Source: Streptomyces mirabilis (GTDB taxonomy: Bacteria > Actinomycetota > Actinomycetes > Streptomycetales > Streptomycetaceae). From it: DNA of 64,000 bases. Below, in pieces: positions 24,867 through 32,791 of the stretch; within the stretch, counting starts at the first letter, position 1, and each line of letters starts with the position of its first letter. The position numbers were made by a program, and so were the translations under genes. Below the pieces are notes generated by a model that worked only from the letters and a program-made list of their open reading frames with translations, was not told the origin of the DNA and did no database searches. Location: the NCBI RefSeq assembly GCF_018310535.1, contig NZ_CP074102.1, positions 2,480,001 to 2,544,000 of the forward strand, written 5' to 3'.

Positions 24867-27416
24867 TCAGATCACCGAGCCGTTCGGTGACCCGGCGGCG
24901 CCGCTGCTCGCGGGAACACTCGCCGCACTGCTCTGCGGAGCGCTGGCGGTGGTGCTCGCGGGGACGCTGGAGGCGGGGCCGCTGGCGGAGTTCGAGGTGG
25001 ACGGCGTCGTCGTCGGGGTGGGTGTCGGAGTGGGTGTCGGCGTGGGTGTCGGCGTGTCCGACGGCGTCTGGCTCGGCGTCTTGGACGGCGTCTGCGAGGG
25101 CGTCTTGGACGGCGTCTTCGACGGCGACTTGGATGGCGACTTGGACGGACTGCTGGAGGTCCCCTTCGTCCCACTCGGACTGTCCGAAGGCTGCCGGCTC
25201 GTGCTCGTCGGCGGCGTCGGGTCGTCCGAGGTCCCGTACGTGCCGTCGGGGCCCGGATCCGTCGGCGTGGTCACCACGCCCGCGTCGCTGCCGCCCCCGC
25301 CGCCCTTCTTCGCCTTGTCGGCGCCGAGGCTGTCGTCCTGGCCGCCCTGGCTGGCCGAGGGGTTGACGCCGACCTTCTCGGACGGGTTGTCGGTGTTGTT
25401 GTTCGAGGTCGCGCCGAGGGTCACCACGGTGCCGAGCACCGCGACGAGCAGCGCACCCGCGCCCGCGGCCACCAGGTTGCGCCGGGTGCCGGTCACCAGG
25501 CGGGTGCCCACGCCCACGCGCTTCGACGCCAGGCCCGGTTCGGCCCGGTTGGTGACCAGCGTCGAGGGCTCCCCGGCCGGGGCGGACAGCACGAACGCGG
25601 CCGGTACGCCGCCGGGCGGCGATGCCGACTCCTCGTGCCGCGCGTCGGGCACCTCCTCGCCCGCCGCCGTGCGCCCACCGGGCAGTACGGCCCCGGAGCG
25701 GTCGGCGACCAGCGCGAGGGCCCTGCGGCCCGCGACGGTGCCACGCTTGTCGGCGAGGGCGCCGCGCAGCCCGATGGAGGACTCCAGCTCGGCACGGGCC
25801 CGGTCCAGCTGACCGCCACAGAGCGCGAGGATGCCCAACTCGTGCTGGAAGTAGGCCTGTTCGCCGACCTCGCCGGCGAGCCGGGAGGCCTCCGCGCCGG
25901 AGCGCAGCGCGCGCTCCCAGGCGTTCCAGTTCAGTCCTGCGGCGAAGGCGGGCGCGGCCGTGCGGGCCAGCTGCACGGCGACGCTCTCGTCCTGCTCGTC
26001 GACCGGGGGCGTGGTGAGCGGGACCAGGACGGTGAGGGCGGCGAGCACGGCGTCGGCCTCGGCGCAGACCCGTTCGGGGGTGACCGAGGGGTGTCCGGCC
26101 CACCAGGTGTAGTGCTGGGCCGCGGTGCGGGCCTGCTCCTCCAGCACGTCGGCGTATCCGGCGGCCTCCAGCTGGGCCTGCACACCGGCGGCGAGCCGGT
26201 AGCGGGAGCCGACCGGGGAGACCAGCGCGCAGCCCGCCAGTTCGGCGAGCGCGGCGTCGGCGTGGGTGTCGTCCACGAGGGCGGGCAGATGCGTCTGGTG
26301 CGGCACCTCACCGCCGAGCGCGATGGCGAAGCGCAGGGTGGCACGGGCCGACCCGCTCAGCCGGGAGGCGAGCAGCGCGGCGGGCGCGGCCCCCTCGGCG
26401 AGCGAGGGCAGCGGTACGTCGTGACCGTCGGCGGCCTCGAAGGGCGCGTCGACCGGCAGGTCGACCGGGGCGTCCTGGAAGACGCCGAAGTCGTCGAAGG
26501 CGTCCTCCTTGGCCTGCAACCGGTCGCGCTGTCGCAGCAGGGCGCCGGCCTGCATGAAGCGCAGCGGCAGGCCCTCGGACTCGAACCAGAGGTCGCCCGC
26601 CCAGTTCGCCTCCTCCTCGGTCAGCACACGTCCGACGGTCCGCTCCAGGAGCTCGAGGCCGCCGCTGCGGTCGAGTCCGCCGAGGAAGACCTCTTCGAGG
26701 AGGGAGTCGGTGGAGGGCGCGGGGACGTCGGGGGTCGCGGCGATGGCGAAGGCGCACTCGGGGGTGGCGTCGAGGAGTTCGTCGAGCGCGGTGCCGCCGA
26801 TCTCCACGTCGTCGAGGACGACGACCGCGCCGATCCCGTGGACGAGTTCGAGCAGTTCGTCCCGTTCGGGGCGGTACAGGGCAGCGTTGTAGACGGCGGC
26901 GAACAGGTCGTACAGCAGGTCGGTCGCCGTGCGCCGGTATCCGGAGAGGCGGACGACGCCGTCGGGGGCGAGGTCCGCGCAGTCGTCGGCGACGGCGTCG
27001 AGCAGGCTGGTGCGGCCGGAGCCGGCGGGGCCGGTGAGGCGTACGGAACGCCCGCGCGCCAGCAGGCGGACGAGCCGCTCGCGCTCCTCCTGGCGCTCCA
27101 GGAGCGGCAGACGGGGCTGGGCGGGACCCGGCGGTACGGGCGGCAGGGCGGCGCGGGCCAGATCGGCGCGCTCGGCGGCACTGAACTTCGTGGGCCGCTG
27201 CGGTCGCTCTCCCGGCGGGCAGACCTCTATCTCACTGCCGTCGACGGGGTTGACCGTAAGCAGGAAGTCGCCCGAGACGAGTTGGACGGTACGGGCGAGT
27301 GCGGGTGTGTGCTGACCCAGGTCGGCGGTGAGCGCATCACGCGGCGGGCGCGAGCGAGGCGCCTGGCCGTCGTCGTCATGGCCGTACTCTTCGGGTCCCC
27401 GGTTGTTCGGGTCCAT
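24867..27416 (-). CDS. STAND/NB-ARC-like ATPase with TM anchor and long Ser/Thr/Pro tail
   Basis: An 849-residue protein. An N-terminal region with a short module (VQLVSGDFLLTVNPVDGSEI, about residues 44-63) is followed by an ATPase with Walker A GPAGSGRTSLL (about residues 129-139) and Walker B VVVLDDV (about 200). A helical, tetratricopeptide-like region (about 360-590) precedes one TM helix (about 650-672). The roughly 175-residue tail is rich in Ser/Thr/Pro (SPSKSPSKTPSKTPSQ, then (TP)n) and should lie outside the membrane. GGGGGG precedes ATG 27416. A signalling ATPase is likely; the partner is unknown. A STAS protein gene lies directly upstream in the same orientation. Confidence 0.75.
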   Translation of the reverse strand: MDPNNRGPEEYGHDDDGQAPRSRPPRDALTADLGQHTPALARTVQLVSGDFLLTVNPVDGSEIEVCPPGERPQRPTKFSAAERADLARAALPPVPPGPAQPRLPLLERQEERERLVRLLARGRSVRLTGPAGSGRTSLLDAVADDCADLAPDGVVRLSGYRRTATDLLYDLFAAVYNAALYRPERDELLELVHGIGAVVVLDDVEIGGTALDELLDATPECAFAIAATPDVPAPSTDSLLEEVFLGGLDRSGGLELLERTVGRVLTEEEANWAGDLWFESEGLPLRFMQAGALLRQRDRLQAKEDAFDDFGVFQDAPVDLPVDAPFEAADGHDVPLPSLAEGAAPAALLASRLSGSARATLRFAIALGGEVPHQTHLPALVDDTHADAALAELAGCALVSPVGSRYRLAAGVQAQLEAAGYADVLEEQARTAAQHYTWWAGHPSVTPERVCAEADAVLAALTVLVPLTTPPVDEQDESVAVQLARTAAPAFAAGLNWNAWERALRSGAEASRLAGEVGEQAYFQHELGILALCGGQLDRARAELESSIGLRGALADKRGTVAGRRALALVADRSGAVLPGGRTAAGEEVPDARHEESASPPGGVPAAFVLSAPAGEPSTLVTNRAEPGLASKRVGVGTRLVTGTRRNLVAAGAGALLVAVLGTVVTLGATSNNNTDNPSEKVGVNPSASQGGQDDSLGADKAKKGGGGGSDAGVVTTPTDPGPDGTYGTSDDPTPPTSTSRQPSDSPSGTKGTSSSPSKSPSKSPSKTPSKTPSQTPSKTPSQTPSDTPTPTPTPTPTPTPTTTPSTSNSASGPASSVPASTTASAPQSSAASVPASSGAAGSPNGSVI
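25010..25160. repeat. Coding microsatellite-like repeats in the ATPase tail
   Basis: Runs of GTGGGTGTCGGA/C and GACGGCGTCTT/GAC units encode TPTPTP and SKTPSQTP motifs. Such arrays are prone to length change between strains. Confidence 0.7.
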
Positions 27417-27658
27417 GTTCCAAGCCCCCCAAAAGCGTCGTGTGCGGATCTTGTCGCCGGGAGTCCGATGACAAGGACCCAGGCCCCTCCCGGCCTTGCT
27501 GCACACCGCGCTGTCGCTTCTGGTCCGGTGCCCGCTCGTAGGGTTTCGGGTGGCGGGCAGCCGAACCCTAAACCTTCGCACAGTATCTCCGACAGGCCGG
27601 GGTACCGCGCCGTCCGAGACGTCACAGTCTCGTGAGGATTGTGCGCGAGGTGCGTTTC

Positions 27659-27680
27659 GTACGCCGCTCAGGAGGCGTAC
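27659..27680 (-). terminator. Hairpin after the STAS gene
   Basis: GTACGCC and GGCGTAC arms with an 8-nt loop, 7 nt beyond the STAS stop codon at 27687. A second small hairpin (CGAGAC...GTCTCG, 27615-27632) follows. Confidence 0.5.
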
Positions 27681-27686
27681 GCCGGA

Positions 27687-28010
27687 TCACACGCGGGGCA
27701 GTGACTCGACTCCGATGCCGCCCTCGATCGCGAGGATCCGGTGCAGCCGGGTGGCCACCAGCAGGCGCTGCATCTGTGGTGGTACGCGGCGCAGCACGAG
27801 CCGCCGGCCGCACCGCCCGGCCCTTCGGTGGGCCCCCATGATGACACCGAGGCCGGTGGCGTCCCAGGAGTCCAGCTCGGACAGGTCCAGCACCAGGTCG
27901 CCGACTCCGTCGTCGACGGCCGAGTGCAGGACCGTACGGGCGTCCGCCGCGCTGCGTACGTCGAGGCGGCCCCCGACGACCAGCTCGGCGTGGTCGCCCC
28001 TGATGTACAT
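27687..28010 (-). CDS. STAS-domain anti-sigma factor antagonist
   Basis: A 107-residue single STAS domain (MYIRGDHAELVVGGRLDVRS...). The phosphorylation loop reads DSWDATGLGVIMG, with Thr (about residue 52) in the position of the SpoIIAA phospho-Ser. GGGAG lies 5 nt before ATG 28010. No anti-sigma kinase gene is adjacent. The domain covers the usual SpoIIAA-like length. It is upstream of the STAND-like ATPase, separated by 270 bp holding hairpins, so co-transcription is unlikely. Confidence 0.9.
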   Translation of the reverse strand: MYIRGDHAELVVGGRLDVRSAADARTVLHSAVDDGVGDLVLDLSELDSWDATGLGVIMGAHRRAGRCGRRLVLRRVPPQMQRLLVATRLHRILAIEGGIGVESLPRV

Positions 28011-28218
28011 ATGCGCTCCCCGAGAGTGCGTCTCGTACTCTGCGTCGGTCTCTCTGCGTCAGTGTCGGTCCGCAGTTTTGCGTGTGCACCGTCTGACTGG
28101 CTTGAGGCCGCAGAGGTTGCCGTCTGTAAGCGAACCGATACCGAATTCACCTCATGGGGTGACACCCCAGAGGCACGTGCGGTTTCCGTGACGGGTGATG
28201 CTGGATGACTCGCTTGAT

Positions 28219-29067
28219 TCAGTGCTTGTAGAAGCCCTGCCCGCTCTTGCGCCCGATGTCACCGGCGTCAACCATCCGGCGCATCAGCTCCGGCGGGGCG
28301 AACTTCTCGTCCTGCGTCTCGGTGTAGATGTTGCCGGTCGCGTGCAGGAGGATGTCGACGCCCGTGAGGTCGGCCGTGGCGAGCGGGCCCATGGCGTGAC
28401 CGAAGCCCAGTTTGCAGGCGAGGTCGATGTCCTCGGCGGTGGCCACGCCGGACTCGTACAGCTTGGTGGCCTCGACGACGAGCGCCGAGATGAGACGGGT
28501 CGTCACGAAGCCGGCCACGTCACGGTTGACGACGATGCAGGTCTTGCCGACGGACTCGGCGAACTCCCGTGCGGTGGCGAGGGTTTCGTCGCTCGTCTTG
28601 TAGCCGCGCACCAGTTCGCACAGCTGCATCATCGGTACGGGTGAGAAGAAGTGGACGCCGACGACCCGCTCCGGGCGCTCGGTGGCCGCGGCGATCTTCG
28701 TGATCGGGATGGCGGAGGTGTTCGAGGCGAGCACGGTGTCGTCCCGCACGATCTTGTCGAGCGCGCGGAAGATGTCGTGCTTGACCTCGAGCTTCTCGAA
28801 GACGGCCTCGACGACGATGTCCGCGTCCGCGGCGGCGTCGAGATCGGTGGTCGCGGTGATCCGGCCGAGCGCGGCATCGGCGTCGTGCGCCTCCAGCCTG
28901 CCCTTGCTCACGAACTTGTCGTACGAGGCCTTGATGCCGTCGATGCCTCGCGTGAGCGCCTCGTCCGTGACATCGCGCAGAACGACGTCCCAGCCCGCCT
29001 GCGCGGACACCTGGGCGATACCGGACCCCATGAGCCCGGCTCCGATGACGGCGAGCTTCCCTGCCAC
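28219..29067 (-). CDS. 3-hydroxybutyryl-CoA dehydrogenase
   Basis: A 282-residue NAD(P)-dependent dehydrogenase. It has a Rossmann motif GAGLMGSGIAQ (about residues 8-18), the catalytic region GVHFFSPVPMMQLCE with its His, and GFVTTRLI, matching the FadB2/Hbd family. GTG 29067 has GGGGAG about 7 nt upstream. It acts on acetoacetyl-CoA/3-hydroxybutyryl-CoA, in the ethylmalonyl-CoA pathway or butyryl-CoA supply in Streptomyces. The TetR gene beyond it, in the same orientation, may regulate it. Confidence 0.95.
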   Translation of the reverse strand: MAGKLAVIGAGLMGSGIAQVSAQAGWDVVLRDVTDEALTRGIDGIKASYDKFVSKGRLEAHDADAALGRITATTDLDAAADADIVVEAVFEKLEVKHDIFRALDKIVRDDTVLASNTSAIPITKIAAATERPERVVGVHFFSPVPMMQLCELVRGYKTSDETLATAREFAESVGKTCIVVNRDVAGFVTTRLISALVVEATKLYESGVATAEDIDLACKLGFGHAMGPLATADLTGVDILLHATGNIYTETQDEKFAPPELMRRMVDAGDIGRKSGQGFYKH

Positions 29068-29192
29068 TGTGCGACTCCCCTGACGCGGTGTTTATGTCTG
29101 CCTCTCGGGCGGACACTAGCGCTCGTGAGGGCCTGTGTGACCGGTAAGTAATGCGCGTCACGTCTCATCTGACGGACATCACACCGGATGGC

Positions 29193-29834
29193 TCACCCCG
29201 CGTCGCGGACCGCGTAGTTGAGCACCTTCTCGCTCAACAGCTCCTCCATGTCATCGAGGAGAAGAAGTACCTCACGTGATACTTCGTCCGGATTGCGGCC
29301 GGCCATCATCTCCCGGCCGATGACGGCCATGACCGTCTGGTGGACCCAGTTGACCTGTCCTGCGATCAGACCGGGCAGCGGGTCGTCGGCGGACGCGCCG
29401 GTCTCCTCGCGCAGCGCCTCCTCCAGGTTGTCGAGCACCTCCTGACCGATCGCCCACAGCCGTGAACGGAGGGCGGGAGCCGCGTGGATGACCTGCATGA
29501 AGCGGGCGTATCCGTCCATCAGGCCGACCCGCGGCGAGACCGCCGCGACCTCGTCACGCAGTTCGCGCAGCACGGCGACGGCGGCCGACTCCCCCTTCTC
29601 CCGGCCGCGCACCCAGCGGGCGAGCCGGTCGACGACACCCTGAGAGCGGTCGAGGAAGAGGTCCTCCTTGGTCGGGAAGTAGTTGTAGACGGTGTTGACG
29701 GAGACGTCCGCGGCGTCCGCGACCTCCGCGACCGTCACCGCGTCGAAGCCGCGCTCCAAGAACAGACCGGTGGCGACATCCGAGATGTACTGCCGGGTCT
29801 GCCGCTTCTTCCGCTCCCTGAGCCCTTCAGCCAT
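29193..29834 (-). CDS. TetR-family transcriptional regulator
   Basis: A 213-residue protein from ATG 29834 (MAEGLRERKKRQTRQYISDV). HTH TVAEVADAADVSVNTVYNYF at about residues 32-51; C-terminal helical ligand domain. The start is supported by a -10 hexamer on the minus strand exactly 6 nt upstream (leaderless). It is divergent from a drug-type ABC exporter, the usual arrangement for a TetR repressor of an efflux operon. Confidence 0.92.
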   Translation of the reverse strand: MAEGLRERKKRQTRQYISDVATGLFLERGFDAVTVAEVADAADVSVNTVYNYFPTKEDLFLDRSQGVVDRLARWVRGREKGESAAVAVLRELRDEVAAVSPRVGLMDGYARFMQVIHAAPALRSRLWAIGQEVLDNLEEALREETGASADDPLPGLIAGQVNWVHQTVMAVIGREMMAGRNPDEVSREVLLLLDDMEELLSEKVLNYAVRDAG

Positions 29835-29840
29835 GTCCGC

Positions 29841-29846
29841 ATCGTA
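29841..29846 (-). promoter_or_regulatory. -10 hexamer of a leaderless promoter for the TetR gene
   Basis: TACGAT on the minus strand with exactly 6 nt to ATG 29834. Confidence 0.5.
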
Positions 29847-29891
29847 GCTTCGCTGGAGCCGATGAAACCTTGGGCACATAGAAATATTGGT

Positions 29892-29911
29892 GACAAGACA
29901 TTCTTGGTGTC
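29892..29911. promoter_or_regulatory. Possible TetR operator between TetR and ABC exporter genes
   Basis: GACAAGACATTCTTGGTGTC contains the inverted repeat CAAGA-CAT-TCTTG and outer arms GACA/TGTC offset by one base. It lies in an A/T-rich divergent promoter region. Confidence 0.4.
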
Positions 29912-29947
29912 GTTGCAAATTTTCAGGGACTCTGTTTCTCTGAGGGC

Positions 29948-30730
29948 ATGGCAATCATCAGTACGGCCGGTCTGGCGCGTACCTTCCGGACGAAACGCGG
30001 CCTCGTGGAGGCCGTCCGCTCCATCGATCTCACCGTGCGGCCCGGCGAGATCCTCGGCTTCCTCGGCCCGAACGGCGCGGGCAAGACGACCACGCTGCGC
30101 ATGCTCACCACGCTACTGAAGCCCACCGGCGGCGCGGCCACCGTCGCGGGCTGCGATCTGGCCACCGACCCGGCCGGGGTGCGCCGCGCCAGCGGCTATG
30201 TGGCGCAGTCGGGAGGCGTCGACCCGCACGTGACCGTGCGGGAGGAGCTGGTCACCCAGGGGCGGCTGTACCGCCTGCCGAGGGCTCAGGCGCAGGACCG
30301 GGCCGAGGAGTTGGCGCACGACCTCGGCCTGACCGGACTGCTCGACCGCAGGACGTCCGCGCTCTCCGGCGGGCAGCGCCGCCGCCTGGACATCGCGATG
30401 GCGCTCACGCACCGCCCGCGGGTGCTGTTCCTGGACGAGCCGACGACCGGCCTGGATCCGGCCAGCCGCGCGGACCTGTGGGACCTGGTCCGCCGGCTGC
30501 GCGACGAGCACGGCACCACGGTCTTCCTGACCACGCACTACCTCGACGAGGCGGACGCCCTCTCCGACCGGCTCGTGATCGTCGACCGGGGAGTGGTCGT
30601 GGCCGACGGCACACCGAGCACGCTGAAGCTGACGCACGGCGGTGCGCCCGACGCGTCGCTCCAGGACACGTTCCTCGCGATCACCGGGCGCGGCCCGGCA
30701 CCCACCGACTCCGCCCCCGTGGCCGTATAG
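29948..30730 (+). CDS. ABC transporter ATP-binding protein, DrrA-like
   Basis: A 260-residue ATPase with Walker A GPNGAGKTT (about residues 41-49), signature LSGGQRRRLDIA, Walker B VLFLDEPTTGLDPAS and switch His TTHYLDEAD, followed by the short C-terminal region of the DrrA drug-exporter family. The permease gene follows after 22 bp. Control by the divergent TetR is likely. The substrate is unknown. Confidence 0.93.
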   Translation: MAIISTAGLARTFRTKRGLVEAVRSIDLTVRPGEILGFLGPNGAGKTTTLRMLTTLLKPTGGAATVAGCDLATDPAGVRRASGYVAQSGGVDPHVTVREELVTQGRLYRLPRAQAQDRAEELAHDLGLTGLLDRRTSALSGGQRRRLDIAMALTHRPRVLFLDEPTTGLDPASRADLWDLVRRLRDEHGTTVFLTTHYLDEADALSDRLVIVDRGVVVADGTPSTLKLTHGGAPDASLQDTFLAITGRGPAPTDSAPVAV

Positions 30731-30752
30731 GACGTAGAGGACCCAGGAACCG

Positions 30753-31502
30753 ATGCTTCTCCACGACACCGCGCTGATCTTCGGGCGCTACGCCCGCCAG
30801 ACCCTCCGCTCCCGCTTCGCGATGCTCTTCGGCGTCCTGATGCCGCTGCTGTACCTGCTCTTCTTCGGCCCGCTGCTGACCGGCCTGCCGCTCGGCTCGC
30901 GGGGCAGCTCCTGGCAGGTCCTGGTCCCCGGACTGCTGCTTCAACTCGGGCTGTTCGGGGCCGCGTTCGCCGGTTTCACCATCATCATCGAGAAGAGCCA
31001 GGGAATCGTGGAACGGATGCGGGTCACCCCCGTGAGCCGGCTCGCGCTGCTGCTCGGCCGGGTCCTGCGCGACGCCGCCGTCTTCGTCTTCCAGGCGGTA
31101 CTGCTGGTCCTGGCGGCACTGGCGATGGGGCTGCGCGCGCCACTCGCCGGCATCCTGATCGGCTTCGCGTTCGTCGCCCTGCTCACCCTCTCCCTCGCCT
31201 CCCTCTCCTACGCCCTGGCCATGATCGTCCGCACCCCGCAGGAGTTCGGCCCCGCCATCAACGCCATGACGATGCCGGCCATGCTGCTGTCCGGCCTGAT
31301 GCTCCCGATGACACTGGCTCCCGGCTGGCTGGACGTGCTCTCGCACTTCATGCCGTTCCGCTATCTGGTGGACGCGGTGCGGGACGCGTACGTGGGCTCG
31401 TACGCCACGGCCCACATGCTGTACGGCGTCCTGGTCGCCCTCGGCTTCGCGGCGCTCTCCGTGACGGTGGGCACACGTGTCTTCCGGAAGGCCGGAGCAT
31501 AA
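30753..31502 (+). CDS. ABC-2 permease, DrrB-like
   Basis: A 249-residue permease with six predicted helices. The EKSQGIVERMRVTPVSR loop (about residues 84-100) is typical of DrrB-type ABC-2 permeases. An AGGA ribosome site lies in the 22-bp gap after the ATPase gene. With the ATPase it forms an exporter of hydrophobic compounds. Confidence 0.93.
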   Translation: MLLHDTALIFGRYARQTLRSRFAMLFGVLMPLLYLLFFGPLLTGLPLGSRGSSWQVLVPGLLLQLGLFGAAFAGFTIIIEKSQGIVERMRVTPVSRLALLLGRVLRDAAVFVFQAVLLVLAALAMGLRAPLAGILIGFAFVALLTLSLASLSYALAMIVRTPQEFGPAINAMTMPAMLLSGLMLPMTLAPGWLDVLSHFMPFRYLVDAVRDAYVGSYATAHMLYGVLVALGFAALSVTVGTRVFRKAGA

Positions 31503-31503
31503 C

Positions 31504-31509
31504 TACGCT
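31504..31509 (+). promoter_or_regulatory. -10 hexamer of a leaderless promoter for the adenosyltransferase gene
   Basis: TACGCT with exactly 6 nt to ATG 31516. It starts two bases after the permease stop, so the gene can be expressed independently of the exporter operon. Confidence 0.5.
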
Positions 31510-31515
31510 GGCCCC

Positions 31516-32088
31516 ATGGTCAATCTGACGCGCATCTACACCAGGACCGGCGACCAGGGCACCACCGCTCTCGGGGACATGAGCCGGGTCGCCAAGACCG
31601 ATCCCCGGATCTCGGCCTACGCGGACGCCAACGAGGCGAACGCGGTGATCGGGACGGCGATCGCACTGGGCGGTCTCGACGAGGAGGTCGTCGCGGTCCT
31701 CACCCGGGTGCAGAACGACCTCTTCGACGTCGGCGCCGACCTGTCGACCCCGGTGGCCGAGGACCCGAAGTTCCCGCCCCTGCGCGTCGAGCAGTTCTAC
31801 ATCGACAAGCTGGAGGCGGACTGCGACCGCTTCAACGACGAGCTGGAGAAGCTGCGCTCCTTCATCCTGCCCGGCGGCACGGCGGGCGCGGCCCTCCTCC
31901 ACCAGGCCTGCACGGTCGTACGACGGGCCGAGCGCTCGACATGGGCGGCCCTGGAGGTGCACGCGGAGGTGATGAACCCGCTCACCGCGACCTACCTCAA
32001 CCGCCTCTCCGACCTGCTGTTCATCCTGGCCCGCACCGCCAACAAGGAGACCGGGGACGTGCTGTGGGTGCCGGGGGGCGAGCGCTAG
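31516..32088 (+). CDS. Cob(I)alamin adenosyltransferase, PduO type
   Basis: A 190-residue PduO-family enzyme making adenosylcobalamin from ATP and cob(I)alamin. It has the N-terminal ATP motif TRTGDQGTTALGD (about residues 8-20), ADANEANAVIG, and RRAERSTWAAL with the conserved Arg residues, ending LNRLSDLLFILAR. The cofactor made is the one used by methylmalonyl-CoA mutase, whose chaperone meaB lies 24 kb away. The start is leaderless. The stop TAG lies inside a CTAG shared with the convergent gene. Confidence 0.95.
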   Translation: MVNLTRIYTRTGDQGTTALGDMSRVAKTDPRISAYADANEANAVIGTAIALGGLDEEVVAVLTRVQNDLFDVGADLSTPVAEDPKFPPLRVEQFYIDKLEADCDRFNDELEKLRSFILPGGTAGAALLHQACTVVRRAERSTWAALEVHAEVMNPLTATYLNRLSDLLFILARTANKETGDVLWVPGGER

Positions 32089-32639
32089 CCGCCGGACCGG
32101 CCCTGGGTGACCGGGGCCCGTTTGGGCCAGAGCAGATACGTCAGGGCGATCAGGCCGTGGAGCCCCACCGCCCGTAGCGCCACCCACTGGAAGGCGCGCA
32201 GCGACGAGGTGTCGCCGGCGCCGACGAACCAGATCGCGCCCTGGAGAAGGGCGCACGCGACGGTCGCCGCGAGGAGGGTGCGGAGCCAGAGGCAGCCCTC
32301 GTGGGCGGCCCGGGGCAGGCCGAAGCGCGGGGGCTTCGGCGGGGGCGGGCCACCGGCCAGGCGGTGCGCGGCGTGGCCGTCCAGCCGGCGGATGGTGTAG
32401 TGGCCGTAGGCGACGGTGAAGCCGAGGTAGAGCGCGGCCAGGCCGTGTTCCCAGCTCGGCTCGGCGCCGTTCCTGAGGTCGATCGCCGTCACCACGAAGA
32501 GCACCACCTCCAGCAGGGGTTCACACAGCAGCAGGGCCACGCTCGTGCGGCGCAGCCTCAGCAGATAGCGGACGGCGAGGCCCGCGGCCAGCAGCACCCA
32601 GAAGCCGGCCTCGCACGCGACGATCAACCCGACGATCAC
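32085..32639 (-). CDS. Four-TM membrane protein of unknown function
   Basis: A 184-residue protein with hydrophobic helices at about residues 1-22, 35-52, 66-82 and 118-138, plus a fifth near 158-172. A Pro-rich cytosolic loop lies in the middle (PPPPKPPRFG). It resembles uncharacterised YwiC/2TM-type Streptomyces membrane proteins, with no catalytic motif. Its stop overlaps that of the convergent adenosyltransferase gene, and it is divergent from the histidine kinase. Confidence 0.75.
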   Translation of the reverse strand: MIVGLIVACEAGFWVLLAAGLAVRYLLRLRRTSVALLLCEPLLEVVLFVVTAIDLRNGAEPSWEHGLAALYLGFTVAYGHYTIRRLDGHAAHRLAGGPPPPKPPRFGLPRAAHEGCLWLRTLLAATVACALLQGAIWFVGAGDTSSLRAFQWVALRAVGLHGLIALTYLLWPKRAPVTQGRSGG

Positions 32640-32791
32640 GTTTCGCTCCTCTCGGTCACCCCTCCAGGCTCGCGTCCGGGGCGGCTCGGATCGTCGTCGG
32701 CGGTGACGAAGTCCCGGTACATCGAAAGATGCAGTTCCGGACCCTTCCTGGGCATCAGGCGGCGGCCCGGTGCACCGTGTTGGATGAAGTC

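Noticed and set aside
25635..27635. A 666-codon plus-strand frame opposite the STAND-like ATPase
   Set aside because: Amino-acid composition is that of antisense high-GC coding; the minus frame has Walker motifs and a TM helix.
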